A DNA stretch of 41,146 bases from Treponema sp. (GCA_024400955.1 JAKSLY010000024.1:1-41146); one strand, 5' to 3'. Positions 31,573-40,975 are shown, counted from the first letter of the stretch. The notes: generated by a model from the sequence alone, not told the origin. A program made the numbers and translations.

Positions 31573-32463
31573 TCACACTTTAACCACAGTCTTCTTGCCA
31601 AGAAGTCCTGCAGGCTTAACAAGAAGAATCAAGATCAGGATTGAATAGGAAATTGCATCTGCATACTGGGAAGAAATGTATGCCTTGGTCATGGTCTCAA
31701 CAATGCCGAGGATGACACCACCAACCATGGCGCCAGGCACGCTTCCGATTCCACCAAGAACGGCGGCAACAAAAGCCTTGAGGCCAGGAATGTACCCCAT
31801 GAAAGGATCAACCTGCGGATAGGCCGTTGCATAAAGAACTCCACCAGCACCTGCAAGAACGGAACCGATAACGAAAGTGATGGCAATGATCCTGTTCACA
31901 TTAACACCCATGAGACTTGCAGCACCCATGTCATAGCTAACTGCCCTCATGGCACGACCGGTCTTTGTGTAGTTAATGATGTAGTTCAAGATAAGCATCA
32001 GCACGGCGGAAGAAATGATGACGATCAGCTGAATGTTGGAAAAAGAAATGATTCCCAGGGAAAGCATCTTTGTTTCCATGGTAGGGAACTGGCGCGGATT
32101 AGGCCCAACAAAAGGAATGACGCGCATGGCATTCTGCAGGATCAGTTCCACGGCAATGGCCGTAATCAGGGAATTAAGTCTTGGAGCATTTCTGAGTGGT
32201 CTGTATGCAAGTCGTTCAATGGCAAGGCTCAAGAGGGCACACACAACCATGGCACCAATAAAAGCCATGATCAGGCCAAAGGGATTCGCACCAAGCCATG
32301 TAAGGATAAAGTATCCCGTAAAAGCACCAACCATCATGACATCGCCATGGGCAAAGTTGATGAGCTTAACAATTCCATAAACCATCGTGTAGCCTAGAGC
32401 AATCAGCGCGTAAATGCTACCAAGGGAAAGTCCGTTGACAAACTGCTTCAAGAAAGTATCCAC
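31573..32463 (-). CDS. livH: Branched-chain amino-acid ABC permease LivH
   Basis: 296 residues with the LivH N-terminus FVNGLSLGSIYALIALGYTM and ATPase-contact loop TGRAMRAVSYDMGAASLMG. GTG at 32463 is preferred: GGAGG lies 5 nt upstream and the protein then begins VDTFLKQFVNG. The ATG at 32475 overlaps that SD. First gene of livHMGF; its promoter is at 32533-32561. The leader holds a weak stem (CAGG/CCTG near 32491-32505) followed by six T, a possible attenuator. Confidence 0.93.
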   Translation of the reverse strand: MDTFLKQFVNGLSLGSIYALIALGYTMVYGIVKLINFAHGDVMMVGAFTGYFILTWLGANPFGLIMAFIGAMVVCALLSLAIERLAYRPLRNAPRLNSLITAIAVELILQNAMRVIPFVGPNPRQFPTMETKMLSLGIISFSNIQLIVIISSAVLMLILNYIINYTKTGRAMRAVSYDMGAASLMGVNVNRIIAITFVIGSVLAGAGGVLYATAYPQVDPFMGYIPGLKAFVAAVLGGIGSVPGAMVGGVILGIVETMTKAYISSQYADAISYSILILILLVKPAGLLGKKTVVKV

Positions 32464-32532
32464 AGTATCCTCCATATTAAGTCAAAAAATGCAGGCCAAA
32501 ACCTGTCATCTCATTTAAAAGTTTGATGTATA

Positions 32533-32561
32533 ATTATAACGGTAAATCGTTTTTTATTCAA
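32533..32561 (-). promoter_or_regulatory. Promoter of livHMGF
   Basis: Minus-strand TTGAAT (32556-32561), 17-bp spacer, TATAAT (32533-32538). Leader about 63 nt. Confidence 0.7.
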
Positions 32562-32612
32562 TTTTAAAGCCTTAAATACGGGCGGTCCCCCAATCCTTCC
32601 CGCACGCGTCAT

Positions 32613-32648
32613 AAAAAAAAGGGTCCACCCCCATAACGGAATGAACCC
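32613..32648 (-). terminator. Terminator of livJ
   Basis: Minus-strand stem GGGTTC/GGACCC (32643-32648 / 32621-32626, one G-U) with a 16-nt loop, then eight T. It separates livJ from livHMGF. Confidence 0.7.
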
Positions 32649-32670
32649 CATTGTTCAAAAAATTGCTGTC

Positions 32671-32692
32671 ATTCCGGGCACTAACCCGGAAT
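32671..32692. repeat. REP-like palindrome ATTCCGGG-N6-CCCGGAAT
   Basis: Perfect 8-bp arms (32671-32678 / 32685-32692) with a 6-nt loop within GTCATTCCGGG...CCCGGAATCTC, the form of widespread dispersed GTCATTCC palindromes in bacterial genomes. Only one copy is in this window. It lies 13 bp after the livJ stop and may also fold as part of its 3' end. Confidence 0.5.
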
Positions 32693-32704
32693 CTCAAATT
32701 TCAA

Positions 32705-33841
32705 CTAGCGGATATCAACTGTTGCAGCGTATTCTGTAGAAAGCTTGCCATCTTTCTTAACAAGCTTGATCATAACTGCAGACTTGATTGGGTTGCGCTT
32801 TGCATCAAATACAATGTGACCAGTTACATAGTCACCGTTTGTCTTTTCATAAGCATCGCGAATCTTAACAACGTCAGTTGTTGTTCCAGCCTTTTCCATT
32901 GCATCCTTGATCATGTAGATTGAGTCATAACCGAGGGCAGCAAATGAGTTAGGAGACTTGCTGTACTTTGCCTTGAAAGACTTAACAAACTTCTGAACTG
33001 CTGGACTTGTAGAGTCTTCTGCATAATGGTTTGAATAGTATCCGTTAAGAACTTCGTCACCTGCATTTTCTGTAAGTCCGTCCCAACCGTCAGCACCGAT
33101 GATTGGTGTGTTGATTCCCTGTGCGCGGAGCTGCTTTGCAATAAGGGCAACTGTTCCGTAGTAATCTGGAAGATAAACTACATCTGGGTTTGCAGCCTTG
33201 ATCTTTGTAAGCTGTGCATTAAAGTCCTTGTCACCAGTTCCGTAAGACTGCTTTGAAACAATTGTTCCACCCTGAGCCTTGAATTCATTCTCAAAGTTTT
33301 CTGCAAGGCCTGCTGAATAGTCGTTTCCAATGTCGTAGAGAATTGCAGCATTCTTGCATCCCAAATTGTCTGCAGCAAACTTACCGCCAACGCGTCCCTG
33401 GAATGGGTCAATGAAACAAGTTCTGAAAATATAGTTACCTGCATCAGTGATGTTTACAGCTGTTGCAGCAGGTGCAACCTGAAGAACCTTTCTTGCCTGT
33501 GCCTGCTGAGTAATTGCAAGTGTACATCCAGATGTAAGTGAACCAACAACGATGCGAACCCTGTCTCTTGTACAAAGCTTTGTGAATGCATTAACAGACT
33601 TTGCAGCATCACCTTCATCATCTTCACAAACAAAAGTAAGTGGCTGGCCAAGAACACCACCAGCAGCATTGATTTCTTCTACAGCAAGATCAATACCCTT
33701 CTTACATTCTGCACCATAAACGGCAACAGCGCCAGAAAGAGGTGCTACACCACCAATCTTAACTCCCTTTGGAGCTGCAGCAAAAGAAAGGGCTGCAGCA
33801 AGAGCCATAACTCCTGAAGTAAATACTCTTGAAAATTTCAT
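32705..33841 (-). CDS. livJ: Branched-chain amino-acid binding protein LivJ/LivK
   Basis: 378 residues. Signal peptide 1-22 (FTSGVMALAAALSFAAA), no lipobox, then a type I periplasmic-binding fold of the Leu/Ile/Val group: IGGVAPLSGAVAVYG, INAAGGVLGQPL, and FVKSFKAKYSKSPNSFAALGYDS. Captures ligand for LivHMGF. Own promoter and terminator allow higher expression than the permease genes. AGGAG SD before the ATG. Confidence 0.92.
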   Translation of the reverse strand: MKFSRVFTSGVMALAAALSFAAAPKGVKIGGVAPLSGAVAVYGAECKKGIDLAVEEINAAGGVLGQPLTFVCEDDEGDAAKSVNAFTKLCTRDRVRIVVGSLTSGCTLAITQQAQARKVLQVAPAATAVNITDAGNYIFRTCFIDPFQGRVGGKFAADNLGCKNAAILYDIGNDYSAGLAENFENEFKAQGGTIVSKQSYGTGDKDFNAQLTKIKAANPDVVYLPDYYGTVALIAKQLRAQGINTPIIGADGWDGLTENAGDEVLNGYYSNHYAEDSTSPAVQKFVKSFKAKYSKSPNSFAALGYDSIYMIKDAMEKAGTTTDVVKIRDAYEKTNGDYVTGHIVFDAKRNPIKSAVMIKLVKKDGKLSTEYAATVDIR

Positions 33842-33873
33842 AGTATTCTCCTATTAAATTACTGTTTTGCGAC

Positions 33874-33902
33874 ATTTTAATAAAAATTAACACAAGTGTA
33901 AA
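33874..33902 (-). promoter_or_regulatory. Promoter of livJ
   Basis: Minus-strand TTTACA (33897-33902), 17-bp spacer, TAAAAT (33874-33879), 32 nt before the ATG. Confidence 0.7.
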
Positions 33903-33987
33903 GAAATCAGGTGCCATTTTATGCCCATGAACCTCATCCATTGCTAATAATTACAAATTCGCATATCCATCTTTTTACTGATGAATT

Positions 33988-34023
33988 TAAAAAAATACAG
34001 CCGCCCTTATACAAAGAGCGGCT
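33988..34023 (-). terminator. Terminator of the spc/alpha operon
   Basis: Ten-bp stem 33999-34008 / 34014-34023 (one G-U) with a 5-nt loop, then seven T on the minus strand. It ends the run of genes coming from the ribosomal operon. Confidence 0.88.
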
Positions 34024-34045
34024 TGAGCATAGCTAAGATATGATC

Positions 34046-34288
34046 TTATGCTTCTGCTGGTGCTTCTGCTGCTGGTGCTTCAGCTGCAGCGGCCTTCTTA
34101 GCAAGTCTTGCATCTTTCTGTGCCTTGTTCTTAAGAGCAGCTTTACAAACCTTGCAAATCTTTACTTTCTTTCCGTCTACTTCCTGATCGTAAAGTACCT
34201 TTACTCCAGACTTATTGCATACTGGACATGTTCCACGTCCATGATTTGCTTCCTTACGGATTCCAGTTCCACGATGTGCTTTTGACAT
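34046..34288 (-). CDS. Small zinc-ribbon protein at the end of the alpha operon
   Basis: 80 residues, not recognised as a named ribosomal protein. Basic N-terminus (MSKAHRGTGIRKEANHGRG), a four-Cys zinc ribbon (Cys21, Cys24, Cys45, Cys48: CPVC ... CKVC), a Lys/Ala-rich helix, and an Ala/Pro/Glu tail. AAGGAG SD, 16 nt after rplQ, so co-transcribed with ribosomal genes. The basic, zinc-binding make-up suggests a ribosome-associated or RNA-binding role (inference). Confidence 0.8.
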   Translation of the reverse strand: MSKAHRGTGIRKEANHGRGTCPVCNKSGVKVLYDQEVDGKKVKICKVCKAALKNKAQKDARLAKKAAAAEAPAAEAPAEA

Positions 34289-34304
34289 TGCCTACTCCTT
34301 TTGC

Positions 34305-34703
34305 TTAAGCCTTTTTAGATTCAGTTGAATCTTCAGCTTCTGGTAACTTGTAGTCTACCAATTCGAAAATAACAGTTTCTGCTGCATCTCCCTGACGGAA
34401 TCCCATCTTGAGAATGCGAGTATAACCGCCATTGCGATCCTTCATGCGAGGTCCAATTTCTTCGAAAAGCTTCTTCAGAATCTTGTTATCAGAGATGTAC
34501 TTAGCAGCAATTCTTCTGTTGTGTACACTGTCAACCTTTGCACGTGTAATCAATTTTTCTGCAGCTTTACGTACTTCTTTAGCCTTTGGTTCTGTTGTAG
34601 TAATTCTTTCATATCTGAAGAGAGAAGTTACCATGTTGCGTGACATTGCACGGCGGTGTGCTGTTGTACGTGAAAGCGGATTAAATCCAGTTTTGTGGTT
34701 CAT
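34305..34703 (-). CDS. rplQ: 50S ribosomal protein L17
   Basis: 132 residues starting [20 protein letters not shown], with [20 protein letters not shown], both diagnostic for L17, which lines the peptide exit region of the large subunit. ATG overlaps the rpoA stop (ATGA). Confidence 0.97.
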   Translation of the reverse strand: MNHKTGFNPLSRTTAHRRAMSRNMVTSLFRYERITTTEPKAKEVRKAAEKLITRAKVDSVHNRRIAAKYISDNKILKKLFEEIGPRMKDRNGGYTRILKMGFRQGDAAETVIFELVDYKLPEAEDSTESKKA

Positions 34704-35746
34704 TCTTCTGTGTCCTTCTGTTTACCTAAATAAACGTCTTTTAAGTGACTAAAATCAGTCATGCCAAGTGCCAAGCCAAGATCAGCAAGTTTTGTCTTGA
34801 TTTCTTCAAGGCTCTTTTTACCGAAGTTTCTTGTTTTTGTAAGTTCATCTTCGGTCTTTCTTGTCAATTCACCGATATTCTTAATGTTTGCATTCTTAAG
34901 ACAGTTAGAACTGCGAACTGTAAGTTCAAGTTCTTCAACTGGACGCTTAAGGAATTCCTTAACTTTTTCGTCGCCTTCATCCGGTCCTACTGTTGTAGGG
35001 TAGTCGCTTTCATTGAAGTTAACGAAGATTGCAAAATAATCCTTTGCAATTTTTGCTGCTTCAGCAAGAGCATCTTCCGGAGTGATGGAACCGTCTGTCC
35101 AAATCTCAAGAATCAATTTGTCATAATCATTGCGCTGACCTACGCGACAAGGTTCAATAGAATATTTAACCTTTGGTACAGGAGTAAAGATACAGTCCAT
35201 TGCAATTGTACCAACAATTTCAATGTAGTGTTCATTTACATCTGCAGAAACGTATCCTCTTCCAAGGTCAACCTGGAATTCGATTTCCAGATGAGCACCT
35301 TCCATCATTGTAAAGATCTCAAGACCCTTAGTCATGATTTCAAGCTGACCTTCTTTTGCAAGATCGTCACTTTTTACAGTTCCAGGTCCCTTAAATTCGA
35401 AAGTGAAACTGTCCTGTTCAACATCCCGCGGCAGACGCAAGCGAATCTGTTTCAAGCTGTTCAAAACTTCCAGAGTATCTTCAGAGATATTCGGGATTGT
35501 TTCAAATTCACTGGAAATAACATGTGGAACACCATCAGCATCGTATGAGCTAATACGAACTGAAGAAATGGCATAACCCTGAATCGATGAAAGAAGTACG
35601 CGGCGGAGTGTATTACCTACCGTTGTACCAAATCCAGGTTCAAAAGGAAATGCTGTAAACTTTCCGTAATTCGGATTGTTTTCGATGTGTTCAAATGTAA
35701 TTCCCTTTGGTTGTTTAAAACCTTTAAGCAGATTTTTGCGAGCCAA
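34700..35746 (-). CDS. rpoA: RNA polymerase alpha subunit
   Basis: 348 residues. N-terminal assembly domain ([21 protein letters not shown], about 35-55) and C-terminal domain (about 275-335, [28 protein letters not shown]) that binds promoter UP elements and activators. I use the TTG at 35746: AAGGAG lies 6 nt before it and the product starts as [20 protein letters not shown], the form expected in spirochaetes. The upstream in-frame ATG at 35782 has no SD. No rpsD separates it from rpsK; two hairpins take its place. Confidence 0.95.
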   Translation of the reverse strand: MARKNLLKGFKQPKGITFEHIENNPNYGKFTAFPFEPGFGTTVGNTLRRVLLSSIQGYAISSVRISSYDADGVPHVISSEFETIPNISEDTLEVLNSLKQIRLRLPRDVEQDSFTFEFKGPGTVKSDDLAKEGQLEIMTKGLEIFTMMEGAHLEIEFQVDLGRGYVSADVNEHYIEIVGTIAMDCIFTPVPKVKYSIEPCRVGQRNDYDKLILEIWTDGSITPEDALAEAAKIAKDYFAIFVNFNESDYPTTVGPDEGDEKVKEFLKRPVEELELTVRSSNCLKNANIKNIGELTRKTEDELTKTRNFGKKSLEEIKTKLADLGLALGMTDFSHLKDVYLGKQKDTEE

Positions 35747-35766
35747 TCTGAACTCCTTAATTGTTA

Positions 35767-35834
35767 CCCGGAAAGATGACATGCAGCTATCCGGGCTTTT
35801 CTGTTAATCAAAACCAGCAGAATCTGCCGGTTTT
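35767..35834 (-). other. Two hairpins between rpsK and rpoA
   Basis: Stem 1: 35810-35820 / 35824-35834, 11 bp with one G-U and a 3-nt loop, 4 nt after the rpsK stop. Stem 2: 35767-35772 / 35790-35795 (CCCGGA/TCCGGG). Neither has a T run. They sit upstream of the TTG start of rpoA and could set its translation or processing. Confidence 0.55.
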
Positions 35835-35838
35835 CAAA

Positions 35839-36225
35839 CTACATACGGCGTGTCTTGCGTGGGCGGCATCCGTTGTGTGGGATTGGTGTAACATCAGAAA
35901 TTGACTTTACCTTCAATCCAAGAGTACCAAGGATACGGATAGCGTTTTCACGTCCCATTCCAGGTCCCTTTACGAATACGTGTACTTCACGAAGACCATA
36001 GCTTGCTGCGCGCTGTACTGCAGTTTCTGCTACAGACTGTGCTGCAAATGGAGTAGATTTCTTTGCTCCGCGGAATCCAAGACCACCAGAAGAAGCCCAA
36101 GAGATTGCGTTTCCTCTAAGATCAGTGATTGTAACAATAGTGTTGTTGAAAGTTGCCTGAATGTAGACATTTCCTTCAAATACACTCTTTTTTTCTTTTC
36201 TCTTCTTACTTGTTGTTACTGCCAT
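35839..36225 (-). CDS. rpsK: 30S ribosomal protein S11
   Basis: 128 residues, with [32 protein letters not shown] and the C-terminal [12 protein letters not shown] that binds 16S rRNA. Between rpsM (14 nt) and rpoA. Confidence 0.98.
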   Translation of the reverse strand: MAVTTSKKRKEKKSVFEGNVYIQATFNNTIVTITDLRGNAISWASSGGLGFRGAKKSTPFAAQSVAETAVQRAASYGLREVHVFVKGPGMGRENAIRILGTLGLKVKSISDVTPIPHNGCRPRKTRRM

Positions 36226-36239
36226 CGATTAACCCCCGC

Positions 36240-36608
36240 TTATGCCTTCTTCTTGTTAGCAACGGTCTTCTTCTTACCCTTGCGTGTGCGAGAATTAGTG
36301 CGTGTACGCTGTCCACGGCAAGGAAGTCCCTTGCGGTGGCGAAGACCACGGTAGCTACCGATATCCATAAGGCGCTTAATATTAAGACCGATTTCTGAAC
36401 GGAGACGTCCTTCTGTCTTAAAGTTTTCATCAATGTACTTGCGGAGCTTGTTAAGATCATCTTCTGAAAGTTCGTTCAAAAGAACATCAGGATTTACCTT
36501 TGTAGCTTCACAAATCTTGTTTGCTGATGAGCGGCCAATTCCATATACATATGTCAATGCAATATTGACATGCTTGTTCGGGAGATCAACTCCTGCAATA
36601 CGTGCCAT
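36240..36608 (-). CDS. rpsM: 30S ribosomal protein S13
   Basis: 122 residues starting [20 protein letters not shown], with the [19 protein letters not shown] stretch that contacts the P-site tRNA. Follows rpmJ after 10 nt. Confidence 0.98.
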   Translation of the reverse strand: MARIAGVDLPNKHVNIALTYVYGIGRSSANKICEATKVNPDVLLNELSEDDLNKLRKYIDENFKTEGRLRSEIGLNIKRLMDIGSYRGLRHRKGLPCRGQRTRTNSRTRKGKKKTVANKKKA

Positions 36609-36618
36609 CAGTTACTCC

Positions 36619-36732
36619 TCAACCCTGTCTCTGCTTGTGCTTTGGGTTTTCACAGATAATGCGGACAATGCCGTTTCTCTTGATTACCTTACATTTGTCG
36701 CAGATGGGCTTTACGCTAGTTCGTACTTTCAT
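36619..36732 (-). CDS. rpmJ: 50S ribosomal protein L36
   Basis: 37 residues, [18 protein letters not shown] then [19 protein letters not shown], with the Cys11, Cys14, Cys27 and His32 zinc ligands kept (C+ form). AGGGGA precedes the ATG. Confidence 0.97.
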   Translation of the reverse strand: MKVRTSVKPICDKCKVIKRNGIVRIICENPKHKQRQG

Positions 36733-36813
36733 AAAAGTCCCCTTGGAAAACATGTTACTGTCAGATCATGGCAATTCGAAGTGAAACTATCACCATGAAT
36801 TACAATCTGACAA

Positions 36814-36837
36814 CACCGCTGTTAAAAAACAACGGTG
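36814..36837 (-). other. Hairpin between secY and rpmJ
   Basis: Ten-bp stem 36814-36823 / 36828-36837 (one G-U) with an AAAA loop. It lies in the 158-nt gap where infA (and adk/map) would sit in other bacteria. No T run, so probably an mRNA processing or stability element. Confidence 0.5.
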
Positions 36838-36890
36838 CAATACTATAACAAATTCTCAATATTTAATCTAGTCCAAACATGAAATCTCTT

Positions 36891-38225
36891 TTAGAGACCA
36901 CGTGTTTTTAATCCCTTCTTTGTAAGACCATCATGATGGTGCATCTTAAGAAGAGCTTCAACCTGAGACATTGTGTCAATGTCAACACCAACCAGAATCA
37001 AGAGTGAAGTACCACCCATCAACATTGAAATTGATGCAGGGAACTTGAAAAGAATCTGAATGATTGTAGGCAGCAGAGCAATTGCTGCAAGATACAATGA
37101 ACCAGGAAGGATCAGACGGTTCAAAACCTTCTGAAGATATTCCTCAGTTTTGTCAGTTCTGATTCCAGGAATGGAACCGCCGTTTTCACGGATATTTTTT
37201 GCAATCTCAATGGGGTTCAGGGTTACCTGTGTGTAGAAGTATGCAAAGAAAATAATCAACAAAACTTCAATGAAATTATACCAAAAACCAAGTGGGTTCA
37301 AAATGGAAGCAACCTTGCTTAACCATGTTGCCTTGGTTGAAAGGCTGTTTGCAATCTGGAGCGGGAATGTAAGGAATGCTGATGCGAAGATGATAGGAAT
37401 AACTCCCGACGGATTGATCTTGAACGGAATGTATGTACTCTGTCCGCCATACATCTTGCGTCCTACAACGCGCTTTGCATAGTGTACAGAAATCTTGCGA
37501 ACACCAGACTGTTCAAAAACAACAAGACCGATGATTACAAGGAACAGGAACAATGCAACAACAACGAATACAACGTTGATGTCTCCGTTCTGAACGCTTT
37601 TAACCAATTCATATACTGCACTTGGAAGACGTGCGACGATACCGGCAAAGATGATCATTGAGATACCCTGTCCAATACCGTGAGCAGTAATCTGGTCACC
37701 GAGCCAAACAGTAATCATAGAACCTGTTGTTACTGTAAGGATGGCAAGAAGATTAAAATAGACTTTATTTTCAAAGATTATCGCACCCGGAACCTGCTGG
37801 TTGATAGAGGAAGCATAAACTGTAAGAGCGATGGACTGGAAGATACAAACAAAAATTGTACCAATCCTTGTCCAACTCTGAATTTTCTGCTGTCCTCCAT
37901 CTTCCTGAGCAACTCTTTTCAAAGACGGGAAGATAACAAGGGCGAGCTGAAGGATAATCTGTGTTGAAATGTATGGCATTACACCAAGCATGAATACAGA
38001 GAATCTTTCAAAAGCTCCACCCGCAAAAAAGTCCATGTAACTGGCAAACGCACTTTCTGCACCACTAGCCAAACTGTCAAAGTACTGCAGAAGTAAAGTG
38101 GCATTGATCCCCGGAATTGTGAGAATACTTCCGAAGCGAACTACAGCGAGAATGAGCAATGTAAAAAGAAGCTTTGAACGCAAATCTTTTACCTTGAACA
38201 TATTTACAACTGGATTGTTTGCCAT
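36891..38225 (-). CDS. secY: Protein translocase subunit SecY
   Basis: 444 residues with ten predicted membrane helices. Diagnostic segments: YMDFFAGGAFERFSVFMLGVMPYISTQIILQL near the start, the GQGISMIIFAGI stretch, RKISVHYAKRVVGRKMYGG, the QVTLNPIEIAKNIRENGGSIPGIR cytoplasmic loop, and a C-terminal tail. Forms the protein-conducting channel with SecE and SecG. Between rplO and rpmJ as usual. Confidence 0.97.
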   Translation of the reverse strand: MANNPVVNMFKVKDLRSKLLFTLLILAVVRFGSILTIPGINATLLLQYFDSLASGAESAFASYMDFFAGGAFERFSVFMLGVMPYISTQIILQLALVIFPSLKRVAQEDGGQQKIQSWTRIGTIFVCIFQSIALTVYASSINQQVPGAIIFENKVYFNLLAILTVTTGSMITVWLGDQITAHGIGQGISMIIFAGIVARLPSAVYELVKSVQNGDINVVFVVVALFLFLVIIGLVVFEQSGVRKISVHYAKRVVGRKMYGGQSTYIPFKINPSGVIPIIFASAFLTFPLQIANSLSTKATWLSKVASILNPLGFWYNFIEVLLIIFFAYFYTQVTLNPIEIAKNIRENGGSIPGIRTDKTEEYLQKVLNRLILPGSLYLAAIALLPTIIQILFKFPASISMLMGGTSLLILVGVDIDTMSQVEALLKMHHHDGLTKKGLKTRGL

Positions 38226-38241
38226 TTAGTCACTCCAACTT

Positions 38242-38724
38242 TTACTTTGTTTCTTTAGCTGTTTTTTCAATAATTTTTACTGATCCGCCAGCTTTTTCAA
38301 TCTTTTCCTTTGCAGAAGCAGAAATCTTTGCTACTTCTACAGAGAGTTTCTTTGTAACGTCTCCGTCACCAAGAATCTTAACACCGTCTACAACCTTTCC
38401 AACGAGGCCCTTTGCCTTGAGAGATTCAGCGTTTACTGTTTCTCCGTCTGCAAACTTAGCTTCGAGATCGCAAAGATTTACAACAGCGAAATCCTTCATG
38501 AAACGAGCGTTAGAGAATCCGCGGCGAGCGATGCGTCTGAAAAGAGGCATCTGTCCACCTTCGAATCCTACGTATGGTACAGCTGAACCTGAGCGTGACT
38601 GCTGACCCTTGTTACCCTTACCGGCTGTTGAACCAAGACCAGAAGAAGAACCACGACCAACACGCTTAGGATTCTTGTTTGCACCACGAGGAGCATGCAA
38701 TTCAAATTCATTCATTTCTGCCAT
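38242..38724 (-). CDS. rplO: 50S ribosomal protein L15
   Basis: 160 residues. FELHAPRGANKNPKRVGRG, GKGNKGQQSRSG and VGFEGGQMPLFRRIARRGF are L15 hallmarks. ATG 38724 has GAGGAG 7 nt upstream and starts 1 nt after the rpmD stop. Confidence 0.97.
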   Translation of the reverse strand: MAEMNEFELHAPRGANKNPKRVGRGSSSGLGSTAGKGNKGQQSRSGSAVPYVGFEGGQMPLFRRIARRGFSNARFMKDFAVVNLCDLEAKFADGETVNAESLKAKGLVGKVVDGVKILGDGDVTKKLSVEVAKISASAKEKIEKAGGSVKIIEKTAKETK

Positions 38725-38725
38725 T

Positions 38726-38905
38726 TTAGATCTCCTCAACTTTTACAAGGTGTGCAATAGAAGCAACCATACCCTTGATAGAGTCGTTTGCTTCCTTTTC
38801 TACAGATGAACTGATTTTGCCAAGACCAAGAGCCTTTACAGTTGCTCTCTTAGCAGGCTTCTGTCCAATAACGCTTTTTACGAGAGTAATACGAATCTTT
38901 GCCAT
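38726..38905 (-). CDS. rpmD: 50S ribosomal protein L30
   Basis: 59 residues, [20 protein letters not shown] with [15 protein letters not shown] 38905 preferred over GTG 38917, with GGGG upstream. Confidence 0.95.
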   Translation of the reverse strand: MAKIRITLVKSVIGQKPAKRATVKALGLGKISSSVEKEANDSIKGMVASIAHLVKVEEI

Positions 38906-38907
38906 AA

Positions 38908-39420
38908 TTAACCCCACAAATCGTTGATTGACTTACCACGAGCCTGAGCAACAGACTTTGCATCCATGAGCTTTGCAGCTGCATCGAATGTTGCGCGTAC
39001 AACATTAACTGCTGTGCGTGAACCCTGTGACTTAGAGATAACATCTGTAATACCAGCTGCATCCATAACTGCACGAACTGCACCACCAGCGATAATACCA
39101 GTACCAGGACATGCAGGCTTAAGAAGAACTTCTGAGCTCTTGTACTTTCCGATCATGTCATGAGGGATAGTACCGTTCTTCATTGGAAGAGTGATAAGGC
39201 TAGACTTAGCCTTGTCAAGACTCTTTCTGATTGCTTCAGTAACATCATTAGCCTTTCCAAATCCGAAACCGATGCGACCCTTTCTGTCACCTACAACAGT
39301 AAGTGCAGAGAAAGACATTCTGCGTCCACCTTTTACAGTCTTTGCAGTGCGGTTAAGCTTAACAAGCTTTTCTACGAATTCTTCAGCAGGCTTTCTATCA
39401 AAATTTTTCTGGTGTTCCAT
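38908..39420 (-). CDS. rpsE: 30S ribosomal protein S5
   Basis: 170 residues. Double-stranded RNA-binding domain (about 18-80, [21 protein letters not shown]) and C-terminal domain ([21 protein letters not shown]). Contributes to decoding accuracy. Confidence 0.97.
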   Translation of the reverse strand: MEHQKNFDRKPAEEFVEKLVKLNRTAKTVKGGRRMSFSALTVVGDRKGRIGFGFGKANDVTEAIRKSLDKAKSSLITLPMKNGTIPHDMIGKYKSSEVLLKPACPGTGIIAGGAVRAVMDAAGITDVISKSQGSRTAVNVVRATFDAAAKLMDAKSVAQARGKSINDLWG

Positions 39421-39428
39421 AGCCTCTC

Positions 39429-39791
39429 CTAGAATACAATCCCGGCAGCGCGGGTAGCGTCAGCAAGGGCCTTAACAACACCATGATAAAGATAACCGTT
39501 GCGGTCAAATACTACAGTAGTAATATTCTTTTCCTTAAGGCGTGAACCCAAAGCTTCACCAAGTTTTGTTGCACTTTCAACGTTAGCCTTAAGTGCAATA
39601 AAATCTTTTTCCAAAGTCGAGATGGCAGCAAGAGTCTTGCCTTCATCATCGTTGATAACCTGTGCATAAAGGTTGCGTCCTGACTTGAACACTGTCAAGC
39701 GAGGGCGTTCTGCAGTTCCGTAAACTGACTTACGAATGTGAATCTTTCTGTGCAGGCGTTTTCTCTGTTTATCAGTAAGTTTTCTAACCAT
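39429..39791 (-). CDS. rplR: 50S ribosomal protein L18
   Basis: 120 residues with [38 protein letters not shown] and the end [20 protein letters not shown]. Binds 5S rRNA. Confidence 0.97.
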   Translation of the reverse strand: MVRKLTDKQRKRLHRKIHIRKSVYGTAERPRLTVFKSGRNLYAQVINDDEGKTLAAISTLEKDFIALKANVESATKLGEALGSRLKEKNITTVVFDRNGYLYHGVVKALADATRAAGIVF

Positions 39792-39802
39792 TTCAAATCA
39801 CC

Positions 39803-40357
39803 TTATTTTACACCAGTTTTTCCGACTTTACGTCTGATAACTTCGTCGTCATAGCGAATACCCTTACCCTTATATGGTTCTGGGCCTCTCAATTTACGAA
39901 CCTGTGCGCTGAATTCGCCAACCTTCTGCTTATCGATACCAGAGATTGTAATCTTTCCGTCCTTTGACTTTTCAACTGAAAGTCCTTCAGGAATCATTAC
40001 AATGAATTCATTAGAATATCCAAGCTTCATAACAATCTTGTTACCGTTTGGTTCAGCACCATAACCAGTACCTGTAAGAACCAAAGTCTTTGAATATCCC
40101 TTTGTTACACCGATAACCATGTTGTTGATAAGGTTACGATAAAGACCGTGAGCTGCGCTTGCAGCCTTTGTTTCAGCCTTTGTCTTTGGAGCAGGATTTA
40201 CAATTACTTCTGCTCCCTTTACTTCAACAGTTACGAGGTCATTGTAATCCTGCTTAAGTTCACCCTTAGGTCCCTTTACAGTTACAACACCGTCAGCAAC
40301 AGTTACAGTTACTCCTGCAGGAATAGCAACAGGAAGTTTTCCGATCTTAGATGCCAT
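39803..40357 (-). CDS. rplF: 50S ribosomal protein L6
   Basis: 184 residues with the two L6 domains; ends LRGPEPYKGKGIRY and the KVGKTGVK tail, conserved in L6 near the GTPase centre. Confidence 0.97.
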   Translation of the reverse strand: MASKIGKLPVAIPAGVTVTVADGVVTVKGPKGELKQDYNDLVTVEVKGAEVIVNPAPKTKAETKAASAAHGLYRNLINNMVIGVTKGYSKTLVLTGTGYGAEPNGNKIVMKLGYSNEFIVMIPEGLSVEKSKDGKITISGIDKQKVGEFSAQVRKLRGPEPYKGKGIRYDDEVIRRKVGKTGVK

Positions 40358-40369
40358 ACTTTCCCCCTA

Positions 40370-40771
40370 TTACCATACTGTGCAGATCAACTCGCCGCCA
40401 ACCATCTTTTCAGATGCCTTCTTGCCAGTTGTTACACCGCTTGATGTTGAAACGATCAATGTACCATATCCGTTATAAACGCGTGGTAATTCCTTGTATC
40501 CTGAATATACACGACGACCTGGAGTAGAGATCTTCTTCATTCCGTGGATTACAGAATTGTTGTTATCATCATACTTCAATACGATCTTAATTACACTGTG
40601 TGTATTCTTGTCCTGCACTTTCTTGAAATTCTTGATGTATCCTTCATTCTTGAGGATCTTCACGATTTCCATTTTCATCTTAGAAGCAGGAACTTCTACA
40701 TTTTCATGACCTGCTTTTGCTGCATTCTGAACTTTTGCAAGCATGTCTGCGATTGGGTCTGAAGCTGCCAT
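40370..40771 (-). CDS. rpsH: 30S ribosomal protein S8
   Basis: 133 residues, [19 protein letters not shown] at the start and [25 protein letters not shown] at the end. Binds central-domain 16S rRNA and, in other bacteria, represses the spc operon. Confidence 0.97.
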   Translation of the reverse strand: MAASDPIADMLAKVQNAAKAGHENVEVPASKMKMEIVKILKNEGYIKNFKKVQDKNTHSVIKIVLKYDDNNNSVIHGMKKISTPGRRVYSGYKELPRVYNGYGTLIVSTSSGVTTGKKASEKMVGGELICTVW

Positions 40772-40789
40772 ATCTTTATTCTCCTGTCT

Positions 40790-40975
40790 CTACCAAGATG
40801 ATTTTGTGACGCCTGGAAGAAGGCCTTCACTTGCCAATTTGCGGAAGCAGATACGACAAATCTTGAACTTACGCAAATATCCGTGTGGACGACCACAAAT
40901 CTTACATCTGTTGTAACGGCGTGTGCTGTACTTAGGTGTACGGTTTGCTTTGATAATCATTGATTTCTTAGCCAT
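40790..40975 (-). CDS. rpsN: 30S ribosomal protein S14, zinc-binding form
   Basis: 61 residues. The short type with a zinc ribbon (Cys24, Cys27, Cys40, Cys43: CKIC ... CRIC) and [19 protein letters not shown]. Zinc-dependent S14, so zinc supply matters for this operon. Confidence 0.97.
   Translation of the reverse strand: MAKKSMIIKANRTPKYSTRRYNRCKICGRPHGYLRKFKICRICFRKLASEGLLPGVTKSSW

Noticed and set aside
32464..32475. ATG 32475 as livH start
   Set aside because: It overlaps the SD (GGAGG) of the GTG at 32463, which gives the family-like N-terminus.
35747..35782. ATG 35782 as rpoA start
   Set aside because: No SD, and added residues are not found in alpha subunits; the TTG at 35746 has AAGGAG.
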